Shown here in pieces: positions 46,784 to 57,405 of a DNA stretch of 64,000 bases. The notes below the pieces were generated by a model. That model was not told where the DNA came from and searched no databases. It saw only the letters and a list, made by a program, of their open reading frames with translations. The position numbers and the translations under genes are program-made. Within the stretch, counting starts at the first letter, position 1. Every line of letters begins with the position of its first letter. The DNA is from Aaosphaeria pasadenensis (taxonomy: Eukaryota; Ascomycota; Dothideomycetes; Pleosporales), in the NCBI GenBank assembly GCA_022813625.1, contig JAKLMB010000015.1:310001-374000 (forward strand), in the 5' to 3' direction.

Positions 46784-48203
46784 ATGCACCCACGGAACGA
46801 AATCCCCACCTCCAACAGGCAGGACAACTACAAGCATGATAACATAGTTCTCCATTCTGTAGTACTCGCTGTGACCACAGCAGCAGTACTTATTCGTCTT
46901 TATACACGCTGTGTCATAAAGAGAAGTTTCGGTACAGATGATTGTGAGTTGTGGCCGAATGGAGCATAACTAGCGAGGGGCCCATCTAACTGAACCCAGG
47001 GCTCGTGATTCTCTCATGGGTACGAATAGATTGCTGTCATGGCATCGACTATCCGCTCCAGCTCATAAACATCTAGGCCCTCTCACTTGAATTCTCCATC
47101 GTACTGGCGTATGGTAAGATTTACCACGCGAAGAGCACCATTTGAAGACACTGACTTCTGTTACGTAGCTACTAGATGGGGATTTGGAATGCATATATAT
47201 GATATACCAGCCACCGATCTGCTTCAGACGCTCAAAGTATGTGGATCATCAAATTCTCAGCGAAGGCCACTCAACTGATTGCTCACTGTCCTATCACAGT
47301 GGCTCACTGTCGCGCAAAAATCCTATTTCCCGCTTATCCTTTCAATTAAGCTCTGTATTCTCTACGGATACCTTCGCATCTTCAAGGTCGATCGGAACAC
47401 GAAGTGGGGGATCTGGTTCGGGATCTTTGCTTGCGTCGTATTCTACATCACGACCTTCTTTGTTGATCTATTCAGTTGCAAACCAGTTGAAGCGTCTTGG
47501 AATCCAGCCATCGAGGGGGACTGTATAGATTATGCCGCATTGCCATGGGCTACGGGTGTTTTCAACATGGTCTCGGACTTTTACATTTTGGTGTTGCCGC
47601 TGACGCCGATTTTCAAAATGAATATGGCTCTAGCCCGTCGCCTCAGGATCATGTCAATCTTTGGTCTAGGTCTCTTGTAAGTTGTAATAGTTACGTGAAA
47701 AGTTTGACTGGAGTTAACGGTTTTAAGCACCTGTATCGCAAGCATCATGCGTTTCGTGGTCTCACGTCAATATGCCTCGGATCCAGATCAGACCTACGTT
47801 GCCGCTAAAGTACTTCACTGGACGTAAGTATACACATCACCCCAATGATTGTTGATGCAGCGTTTCTCTACATCTACTTGACGAATCATCACTTGTGACT
47901 GATGTTTTCTACATATACAGGGTTCTAGAGATCAACATAGGTCTCATTTGCGCGTGTGCCAATGGATTCCCAGCCTTCTTCAGTACCAAAGAGCCCAGAT
48001 CTCTTGGATCCCTCGTTGAAAGTCTTCTTGCCAGCAGGAACAGATCTCAGAGTGGTGACACATCTCCTCCCAGGAGTGATGGGAGCTATACTGGGAGTCT
48101 ACATTCTGATGGGCGATCATCGGGGCATGGAAAGAGCCAGAGGTGGAAGAAGCTGTCGCAAGCAAGCAAAGATAAGCTCAAGGATCAGACCGGAGACGTT
48201 TAG
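46784..48203 (+). CDS. Rhodopsin-domain (PTH11-like) integral membrane protein
   Basis: Seven exons (46784-46943, 47000-47019, 47077-47113, 47169-47236, 47300-47676, 47728-47823, 47921-48203) joined by 51-97-bp introns give 346 residues. About seven membrane helices can be traced, with the family segments TRWGFGMHIYDI, KLCILYGYLRIF, FSCKPVEASW, and DFYILVLPLTPIFKM. These belong to the fungal rhodopsin-like (PF20684) proteins related to PTH11-type receptors. The C-terminal 90 residues are Ser/Lys-rich and cytoplasmic. Unspliced, the gene looks broken, but each joint keeps frame. Role in the cluster is unknown: sensing or membrane association of the pathway would be speculation. Confidence 0.85.
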
Positions 48204-48644
48204 GGTAAGGTCATGGTGAATCTTTTGACTTTGAGATGGAGAATGAGCTGCGTGTTTCATTAATCAATGAGGGTGAGGACGTTGTACCACGACTGTATGC
48301 GCTTTGGGTTTCATTCGCTGATGGAAACTGTATTTTTGTCGCTGGTTCACATAATCAGAACAAGCGCTCTCTTGGAAATAAAATCAATCGTTTTCGATCT
48401 TAGAGCATGTATCGACAATGGCCACTACATCCATACCTGATCACGCTTGCCAAGTACCTTACTAGTGTCTTTGTCTTTATGCATGCAGCTTCAGAACTAA
48501 GAGGTCAAAAGTGTATAGCTTGGCAGATCAAGCCCCCATCTTCGTACATTGAATAAACATGCCCCAATGAAATTAAACACGATTTCGAAAACGGTCCTTC
48601 ATTGCTGTGGGTATTTTCTCTTGCCAGAGTCAACTTTGTCTTGG
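48204..48644. other. Intergenic between convergent genes
   Basis: 3' ends of the membrane protein and the P450 genes. No gene seen. Confidence 0.4.
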
Positions 48645-50657
48645 CTAGTGGAAGATAACGCGCACGCCCTTGGAATCTGCTCGCGGAAGAGGGACGATGT
48701 AGTCATGTACGGCTGTCACATCTGACTCATTCGTTTCGAATAAGGCAAACTTAGGTGCGCCGGGACTGAATAGAGCTGCCAACATAATGTTGATTTCAGC
48801 GATAGCCAGATTCATGCCGATACAGTTGCGGGAGCCTCGCGAGAAGGGTACCAAACTCCGTGTCATTTGTTTGAGGGACGACTTGGCGTTGTCTCTATCG
48901 GATAGCCAGCGCTCTGGAATAAACTGGTAGGGTTCCGGAAAGACGTTTGCATCGGTATGCTGGAAGTAGGCAGTCATACCTACTGGCACCTGCATCAATG
49001 CAGATCAGTATCAAGGATATTAATTGAAGGATCACTCCCGAGCGTCCCGTTCCGTGTGACGAGGCTTTATATTGCCACCGGTATATCGTCAAATGAGCGG
49101 TCAAACTTACACCCTTGGGAATTTTCCATTGCCTGCCGTCCTTCACACTAGTATAGAGTATATCATGGTCTGGAGACACGCGGGGAAGACGATGCATTGT
49201 GCCGTAACTATGTCTGTTACTGTGATCAACACCAAGCTTTGCATGAAATGATTACATCGAGCGGTACTCACCGAAGTCCTTCCTGCACTAGAGCCTGCAA
49301 ATAGGGCAGTTTCTCTAATTGCGACCACGTTGGAGGTTTATCCGACCATTCAGTTGCGTTGCTTTCCAACTCTTGCTTTAGTCGCTCGCGCATCGGCGCA
49401 TTTAACAAGAGATAGAAGATTATGACATGCAGTGTACGTGCGGTAGAGACTGAACCTGCTCCCAAGAGAATCTGTGCTTCTTTGGTCAATCGATCAACAG
49501 TCAAATCAGCATCTGGAAGTCCGCTCTCGTGCATCATGAAGCGAAACAGTGTTGGCTTTCCCCCAATGATTAGGTCGAGTTTCCTTGTTTGTCTTTGCTC
49601 CCTCTCTTCCGCGAGTAACTTGATGTGGCTTTCTGCTCGCTGTGTAGTCAATTAGTATAGCAATCGATATACTGTCTTGTGGGGGGAAGACCAAACTGAC
49701 CATTTTCCATAAATTGAAACAGGCAGCTTTGGGATTAAGCCATAGCATTACTGAGATAGGAATCCAACGAACAAGGCTACCGAAAAGAACTCAGTCTTAT
49801 ATGGTTGAAAAATAACCAAGGTTTCACGTACTGAATGATCCAAGGGAACTGAGTAAATAGAGGTATGCACTTGATCATTGAATGTTGTAGATCGTACCTG
49901 TCGTGATCAGCCATAGACACAAGAAAGATCGTAGTGAGTGAGACTTACCACGCTGGCGAAAATTCCTCATCATCAATCAGCTCCGTAGGGTTCTCAATGC
50001 AAATGTTACCAATTACATCCCCCGAGAAAGCTAGCATTGCATGGTCTAATCGAACAACTCGACCTGTGCCATTGAAAGATTTGAATCGTTTTATTAGCTT
50101 GTCGGCGGTATCATTGATCAAAGGTTCAATCTTTGTCACCCCCAAGCGAGAGAAATAAGGCTCAACTGGCTTGCGGCGTCTGCGATGCAATTCATGGGCT
50201 TTGGACATGAAGAAGGTACCTAAATCAATTTTAGCATTGAACAATTATGCGAAATTTGATAGAATTACCTTCGAAACCAATTCCTGATGCAAATTGGGAG
50301 TATCCTTCCGTTCGTCGCACACTGCCGGACACATACACCTTGTCGTAGAAGTTTGAATCTGCAATAGATAGTTCCCGCGGATTGATGCGCACAATTGGTC
50401 CTAATTTCGTCAGAACTATTCATTTGTATGTATCTGTAGAGAAAAGTTTTACCGTAAACCCGATGCATTCTCTCGATCTCAAAGCAATACTTTGCGTCGT
50501 AGAAGTAATCAAAGTAGAATTCATATAGGCTTGTCATCGCAGCCAACTTTGGGCCGGGAAACCCAGCCAATCGTGAGAAGTATAGTCTATGAATGATTCT
50601 AGCAACATACTGAAAGAACAGTAGTGCCACGAGGCCAATAGTAACCATAGGTTGCAT
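48645..50657 (-). CDS. Cytochrome P450 of the terpenoid cluster (trichodiene-oxygenase-like)
   Basis: Eight exons on the minus strand (50657-50453, 50400-50269, 50219-49949, 49897-49832, 49776-49701, 49639-49272, 49207-49111, 48989-48645) give 519 residues. An N-terminal membrane anchor (about 3-22) and the hinge FPGPKLAAMT are present. The ExxR is E370-G-L-R373, PERW occurs in the meander, and the heme loop is FSRGSRNCIG with C461. The pattern (WRRKP-like RRRRKPVEPYFS and PIVRINPREL) is typical of fungal secondary-metabolism P450s of the CYP58/trichodiene oxygenase-like type. The last intron is 121 bp, longer than the others. It is divergent from the terpene synthase with 445 bp between starts, which fits shared control. 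Confidence 0.92.
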
Positions 50658-51102
50658 GATGGTGAGTCTTTTCTGAGAAGAGGGAATCAAAGAACAGATT
50701 GGAGAAAAGGACTTTGCCTCATTACTGATTATTCAGGGTCATGCTCACTAGATATCGGCAGGCGAGCCAGTAGGATCAAATCTATAGAAGTCTGTTCCTG
50801 GTCCGGATGAACACGAATCTACTGTTAGTAGCTTCAGTGAGATCCTACAATGCAGCCACTGATGTGAGATTGCGGCACTCGTCATGCTCTGCGCTAATAA
50901 TACGAGGGACTATTGCAATGTGAAGAGAACCGCAGTATTTTGACCAGGTATAGAAAGAATAACTCGATGCCAGGGCCCCAAATTCTTACACGGGAAAGGA
51001 TTCTGGTGATATCATATTTTACTTCCATACCTTCTTGGAAATCTTTTAACTCCACACTCCCAGTCTGTGACTTCTCAAAGCCCGCTACCCATAATAGAAA
51101 AT
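50658..51102. promoter_or_regulatory. Shared divergent promoter of the P450 and terpene synthase
   Basis: 445 bp between two divergent start codons of cluster genes. No CGG-N12-CCG site of the type found at 38.3-40.4 kb was seen here, which argues against the same regulator acting through that site. Confidence 0.5.
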
Positions 51103-53640
51103 ATGTCTGCCGTAGAATACCGCTTTTCTACTCTTCTGACTCCATCTGAAGATGAGACTGGTGGCCTTTGTGATGGCATTCCCGTACGCAAGCACATTGA
51201 CAGTGATCTAGAAGAAATTGGAACATTCAAGGCGCAGCAAGATTGGACGAAGTATGTTCAACAAATACAGAACTACAAGGGAGGCCTAGGTCCCACGCAT
51301 AGCTTTATGGCCGTCTCACTCCCAGAATGTCTACCTGATCGGTTTGAGATTGTTTCGTATGCAAATGAGTTTGCATTTCTCCATGATGGTATGCAAATCT
51401 TTGGTAGCCTAATCTCGCGCTTACTGTTCATAGATGTTACGGATATACTGGACCAAGAAAATGTACGTGTTAAATTGACGCGCCTAGTCACAATACACTG
51501 ACATTTGAGAAAGGCCGACATCAAGAACGACGAAGTATTGGAAGCATTTTTGGAAGGAGCGCGGAACGGTAGGATTGATGCTTTAAAGTGTGGGAAGCGT
51601 CGAATGCAAGCGAAGATATTAAACACGATGATTGCTATCGACCGACCACGAGCGATGGTTGCCGTGCGTGCCTGGGCTTCCTTCATGGAGCAAGGAGCCG
51701 GACGGCAGCACCATCGTCGATTCTGTGGCCTAGATGAATATCTACCCTACCGTTGCGAAGATGTTGGACACATGTAACACCCCGACGCACAAATAATACT
51801 TTTCATTCCTAATGCGCTATCTAGGTTTTGGTATGCACTGGTCACATTTGGGTGTGCCATAACCATCCCAGAAAACGAGATAAGTTTATGTGCGGACCTT
51901 GTGGTTCCTGCTTTGATTGCAGCAAGCCTTACGAATGATCTCTTTTCTTACGAAAAAGAACATGAAGCTGCTCAACTGGCAGGACTCCCAGATGTTGTTA
52001 ATGCTCTGTGGGTGATCATGCATGAGCACAATATCTCTCTAGAGGAGGCAAAGTTGAGATGCCGTTCGCGTATCAAGAAAGAAGTAATGGAGTATTCCCG
52101 CATCGTCAAGGAAACCTCAGTTCGAAATGACCTCTCAAAGGAATCGAAAAAGTACATCGAACTCATGCAGTATAGTGTTAGCGGAAATGTGATTTGGAGC
52201 CATCAGTGTCCAAGATATCATAAAACAGCACAATACAATGAGCGCCAAATATTACGGGCAAGGCAGGGAATTGCAGAAGACCATACCCTGGAAACGTCTC
52301 AGAATGGCTATTCGACCGCCCAACTTCTCGATGAAAAGAAAGGCGTAAGACCGGTCACAGCGTGCGCTGCTATGGAGCTGAAGACAAGAAAAAGCATTAA
52401 TTTGACAGATGAGAATTTGAATAACATGGCTGATCATGGTATGGATTTATAATCTGTTGATGCGTAAAGCTAATGTTTAGCAGTGGATGACGAATGGGAC
52501 GTTCTCAGACTGGTCCGTAGCGCTGACCTGCCAGACCTAAAAGAAGACGTGAGTATAGACCTGAAGAAGATTTTCACTTACTAAAGATCGAAGTTGATAC
52601 TTGAACCTTTCCACTACATTAGCTCTCTGCCATCAAAGGGTATCCGTGACCTAGTTATCGACGGTATCAGCGTTTGGCTTCGCTCCCCCCCACAGTCAAC
52701 AGAAATCATTCGCAGGGTGATCAGAACTATACATAACAGCTCTCTTATGTAAGTGTCGGAATAATTATAAAGGCAGCACGACCTAATATTCCACGATAGG
52801 ATCGACGATGTACAAGATAGATCTCAGTTACGGCGGGGCAGTCCCTCTACACATATTGTGTTTGGAGAGGCACAGACGATCAATTCCGCCACTTTCCAAT
52901 ACGTGCTCGCTATATCAGAGCTCCAAAGACTAAGGAACCCTCTGTGTTTTGACATTTTTGTCAACGAACTGCGTAGCTTATTCATAGGCCAAGGATATGA
53001 ATTACACTGGACAAACGAAGTACAGTGCCCTACAGTGGCAGAGTATTTGCAGATGTTAGATGGCAGTCAGTTTAATGCACGCTCGCTATTCCTGGATTCA
53101 TGAGCTGATTCATGAGAACAACAGAAACGGGTGGATTATTTCGTTTGCTGGGACGTTTGATCGCGGCCGAGTCGCGATATGGCAATCATGCCTTTGAAAA
53201 GATCGACCGGCTTTGCTGTCTGTTGGGGAGATATTTTCAGATTCGGGATGACTATCAGAACTTGGCATCAGAAGAGGTACCGTTACAATACAAGATGACC
53301 GGACTATGCTGACATGTCAAAGTATGCAGCTAAGAAGGGTTTTTGCGAAGACTTGGACGAAGGGAAATTCTCTCTGCCACTCATTCATGCAATGAAACAT
53401 ACGAACAAAGTCATGCAGCTCAGAGGTCTACTTCATCAACGTCAAAGTAGAGGGGGATGTAGTTTGGAGCAGAAACGCCTTATTCTGAAGTGCATAACTG
53501 AAGCGGGAAGCTTGACATACACTCGACGTGTGCTACATGCGTTGCACAAGGAGTTGGAACGTGAGGTAAAGGAGATTGAGAACTTCTTCGGCCAGGAAAA
53601 CCATGAAATCCGCCTTCTGTTGTCATTGCTTGAAGTTTAG
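51103..53640 (+). CDS. Bifunctional class I terpene cyclase / polyprenyl diphosphate synthase
   Basis: Chimeric enzyme of the fusicoccadiene/ophiobolin synthase type: the C-terminal domain builds the C20 or C25 diphosphate, the N-terminal domain cyclises it. Nine exons (51103-51388, 51434-51462, 51514-51773, 51825-52438, 52484-52548, 52594-52748, 52800-53065, 53125-53276, 53323-53640) give 609 residues. Cyclase motifs: D95-D-V-T-D99 (after FL-H) and the NSE triad N229-D-L-F-S233-Y-E-K-E237. Prenyltransferase motifs: first D367-D-V-Q-D371, LRRG, and second D495-D-Y-Q-N499. All metal-binding aspartates are intact. The linker (about 260-313) is short, so the protein is about 80-110 residues below commonly seen lengths. 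C20 versus C25 cannot be decided. Intron 5 seems to use the second AG (52593), because the first gives a stop. Confidence 0.93.
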
Positions 53641-53956
53641 ACATAGTCCTCGCTGTCTCGTCATGTGAACTGGCTTGGGGTTCCTTGCGCGCGATACAGC
53701 AATGCGGGACTGAAGGACGCTGATGCTAAGTGGATGCCGCGAGTTCCCAATATTTGGCCCGGTTAAAATGCTACTAGCAATTAAATTGATATTTATCCCT
53801 GCAACCTGGTCCCTCAGGACGATCAGTGATGAAGGACGAATGTTGTGTTACTTAACGGGTGCTTGATTGGCCCGCATTTCTTATTAGAGACGGCACATTT
53901 CCGGCTTCCCAGACAGAATACTGGTGACACTATTGTACCTTACCAAGACTATTACC
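53641..53956. other. Intergenic; promoter of the efflux MFS gene
   Basis: 316 bp between same-strand cluster genes. No further feature seen. Confidence 0.4.
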
Positions 53957-55854
53957 ATGAGCGAGAAGACTGATACAGAGAATCGCGGCACCGATTTATC
54001 GTCAATGATCGGAGAACATGAATATCCAAGCACCCCGCGACTTGGGGCGATAATCGCATCCCTTATTCTTAGTATTTTCCTTGCATCATTGGACACAGTG
54101 AGTTAAAGAAACCATCGAAGACTCTACTCAATTATCTAAACTCTCGTAGACAATCATCACTACTGCCATTCCTTCTATTACCAAAGAATTTCATAGTCTC
54201 GAGGATGTTGGTTGGTACGGCTCGGCCATGTTCTTCCCTTTGGCAGCCACACAATCATTATGGGGAAAATGCTACAAATACTACCCCGTCAAGCTTGTAT
54301 TCCTCCTAAGTATTATCATTTTCGAAGGAGGCAGCCTGATTTGCGGTAATACTCTTCTTCTCTTTGCGCGGTATATCCACGTAGCTGATTATCAAAGCCC
54401 TTGCTAAAGGAAGCAACGCATTTATCGCCGGACGGGCAATCACCGGCGCAGGTTGCGCTGGTACCTTCTCAGGATGCTTCATCATTATTACCTTTTCCTC
54501 GAGGCCGCGCCTACGGCCAGCAATGACTGCCTCATTATCAGCAACCTTTGCGGTAGCTTCTGTCGTGGGACCAATAATCGGAGGTGCATTCACGCAACAC
54601 GTGAGTTGGAGATGGTGGTAAGAAAACCAGAAGATTCTGTTGAGACAGAGATAAACAGATACTGAAACCGAGTAGTTTTTACATCAATCTTCCGTGTGGA
54701 GCCGTCGCAGCTATTGTCGTGTTTTTCGCCTTCCAAGCCCCCAAAGCTGCATCGCCAACACCGGCAACCCGAAAGGAGAAATTGTTGCAGATGGATTTGA
54801 TTGGAGTTTTTCTAATATGCACTGCTATGATATGTTTCACAATTGCCCTACGGTGGGCTGGCGGCGAGAAACCTTGGAATAACCCAGAGGTCATTGGTGT
54901 AATAGTGGCTGCATTAGTACTCCTCATTATGTTTGGTGTCGACCAGTGGTTCCAAGGAGAAAGGGCACTCATGATGTCAAGCCTTTTAAATAACAGAGTC
55001 TTACTTGTCGGTGCTGTCTTTGAATTCTTGTAAGAACGATCCCCTCCAAATACAACAGGATTCTAACCTAGCCCCAGTATCGCTGGCTGTTTCAATCTCG
55101 CCCTCTTCTACTTGCCCATATACTTTCAGGCAGTTAGACGCGTCTCGGCCATCTCATCTGGTATTCGCCTCATCCCGGTAATACTAGGTCTAACGATCGT
55201 TCAAATTACAATTGGCACCGCGATCACAGTTAGTGGGGTGCACAATCCATATTTGATCACAGGACCCGCAATCGCAGCTGTAGGATCAGGGTTGTTCACG
55301 CTATTGAACGAAAACTCTACTCCAGCCGCTTGGATTGGTTTCCAGGTCATCCTTGGAGTAGGCGTAGGGCTATGTTTAACCATCCCAATCATGCTATCAC
55401 AGATTGTAGTAAAACCACAAGACGTCGCAACAGCCACATCACTTATCATCTGTAAGCTCTACTACCTCTCGAAGAACTTGATTTAAAATAACCAAATCTA
55501 GTTGCACAATCAATGGGAAGTGCGTTTTTGCTTCCCACTGCTCAGGCGGTTTTTCAGAATGAGATTGTTAAGAGCCTGGGTCAGCTGGTGCCTGATCTTG
55601 ATCCATTATTCGTTCTCGCGATGGGTGCAAGTAACGAAGCACTTTCTAGTATTCCAAAAGCGAGTGTAGGGGGCGTCATTCTCAGTTATGCTACTGCCTT
55701 GAGTTCAACGTTTGTGATTGGTGTACCCTTTGCTGGCGTAGCCTTAGTCGTTAGCCTCTTCATGCCTTGGTTTAATTATCATGAAGCCACAAGCTTGTCA
55801 CTCACAGAAGAGGGACCACTAGACGGGGTGAGAAACGAGGATGTTGATAAATAA
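53957..55854 (+). CDS. MFS efflux transporter, DHA2 (14-helix) type, in the terpenoid cluster
   Basis: Six exons (53957-54097, 54150-54345, 54398-54617, 54676-55029, 55078-55451, 55502-55854) give 545 residues. The DHA2 signatures are clear: LDTTIITTAIPSI in helix 1, AGRAITGAG, VVGPIIGGAFTQ in helix 5 (motif C), then WRWCFYINLP after the 54675 acceptor. About 14 hydrophobic segments follow. Members of this family export mycotoxins and other secondary metabolites, so it is the likely exporter of the cluster product or a self-protection pump (inference). Confidence 0.93.
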
Positions 55855-56118
55855 GGGACGAGGAAGGCTGAAATAGCAAAGCCATGACTGGGATGATCTA
55901 TTGTGACCAACGTTGCATAATTTGATTCCCGGAAATTAATGGAGCTGATGGAGTTATGTGATTTTCATACAATGCATGGGCATTCGTTCGAACAGTCCGT
56001 ATCTTAGACACGGATAATTTTGGTCCTTGACCTTGGCATTCGAATAGAGGTATATATGTACGTCTGTCACTGTGCCTGCATGCAGAACATTTGCGTCTAT
56101 CATTTTGCCTTCCTCAGT

Positions 56119-57274
56119 ATGGAGCCCAGGCCATCTGATGAACGCATCGCGGCTTTCCAGGACTATACATCACAACAAAGAGATCCCGAATTGAACGAGG
56201 TAAGACTATAACCATGATTATAATAACATCTTCGATATTGAGGCAGAGTCTGATATCATACTGTAGCTACTCTCAAACACTGGTTCCTGGCCTGATCCAC
56301 CCTTCACTGATACAAAGCAATGTCGAGGGGTCTCGGACTACGCGGACGACTTGCTCGTCAAAGCGCTCGGCCCACCTCCACTGGGATTATACGAAGAAAC
56401 GCTCGAGATCCCAATAAGAGATGACTATACCTCTAAAGCTCTATTGACCCGACCGACCTTCACCACTAATCCTGGCCCACTAATCGTGTTGTTGCATCCT
56501 GGTGGTTTCTTTCTCGGTAGTCCAGCTAAGCTTACCATGTATGCTCGACCTCTTGCACAGCTATTCAATGCATCCGTCCTTTGCCCCTCCTATCGATTTG
56601 CGCCAGAGCATCCATTTCCAATTGGTGTGGAGGACGCTTGGTCAGCAGTGAAGTGGGCGGCAAGACATGCATCAGAACTCGGAGCCGACCCGACCAAGGG
56701 ATTCCTCATCGGTGGCATGTCTAGTGGAGCCAATTTTGCAGTCGCACTCACCAGGCGATCAGTGGAAACTGGACTCCAGCCTCCTGTAACGGGTACATGG
56801 GCACCAAACCTGATAGCATTCAATGGAGAAGCCTGCATACCGGACGAATATAAGGAGCTATGGAAGAGCCATGAACAACACAGCGATGCTCTTGTCATCG
56901 ACAGCCGAAAGGCCGCCACGATCTGGAAATACTATAAGCCCTCGGCAGCTTCGCCAATGTTTAATCCTCTCGCTCAGCCATTGGAGCAAATCATTTCAAT
57001 GCCGAAGGTGTTTCTACAGGTTTCTGGTCATGATCTCTTTCGTGACGATGGGCTTATCGTCTCGTATGCACTTCAAGATAACGGGGTACCTGTAAGATTG
57101 AGAGTGTATCCTGGTGTATGCCATTCATTCTGGGTTTTCGCACCTAGCCTGGCAATTTCGAAAAGATTCTTAGCTGACATTGTTGAGGGCTTCGCATGGC
57201 TGTTGGACTTGGATACAAGAAGCTTGGACCGTAACTGGGAGACCATGATATCAGTTCCTTCTATAAAGCTCTGA
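56119..57274 (+). CDS. Alpha/beta hydrolase (hormone-sensitive lipase-like esterase)
   Basis: Two exons (56119-56199, 56267-57274; 67-bp intron) give 362 residues. Oxyanion motif H104-P-G-G-F (HGGG variant), nucleophile elbow G-M-S179-S-G, D283 in GHDLF and H313 in VCHSF complete the triad. No signal peptide, so probably cytosolic. Such enzymes in fungal clusters hydrolyse or transfer ester groups on oxidised terpenes; here it follows the exporter on the same strand. Cluster membership is inferred from position only. Confidence 0.88.
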
Positions 57275-57405
57275 AAGTGATGTTACACCGCGGAGGGGAA
57301 TTAGCTTGTCCGATAAGGTGATAGGAATACAGAGAGAAGCCCAGAGAAAGGGGGTGGAAGAATTGTTTGATTATGAGATTGCATCTCTGCTATCTACCTA
57401 GGTCC

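Noticed and set aside
46944..47300. Rhodopsin-domain gene as a pseudogene (several stops in the early part)
   Set aside because: Four small introns remove every stop and keep the frame, with typical donor and acceptor sites.
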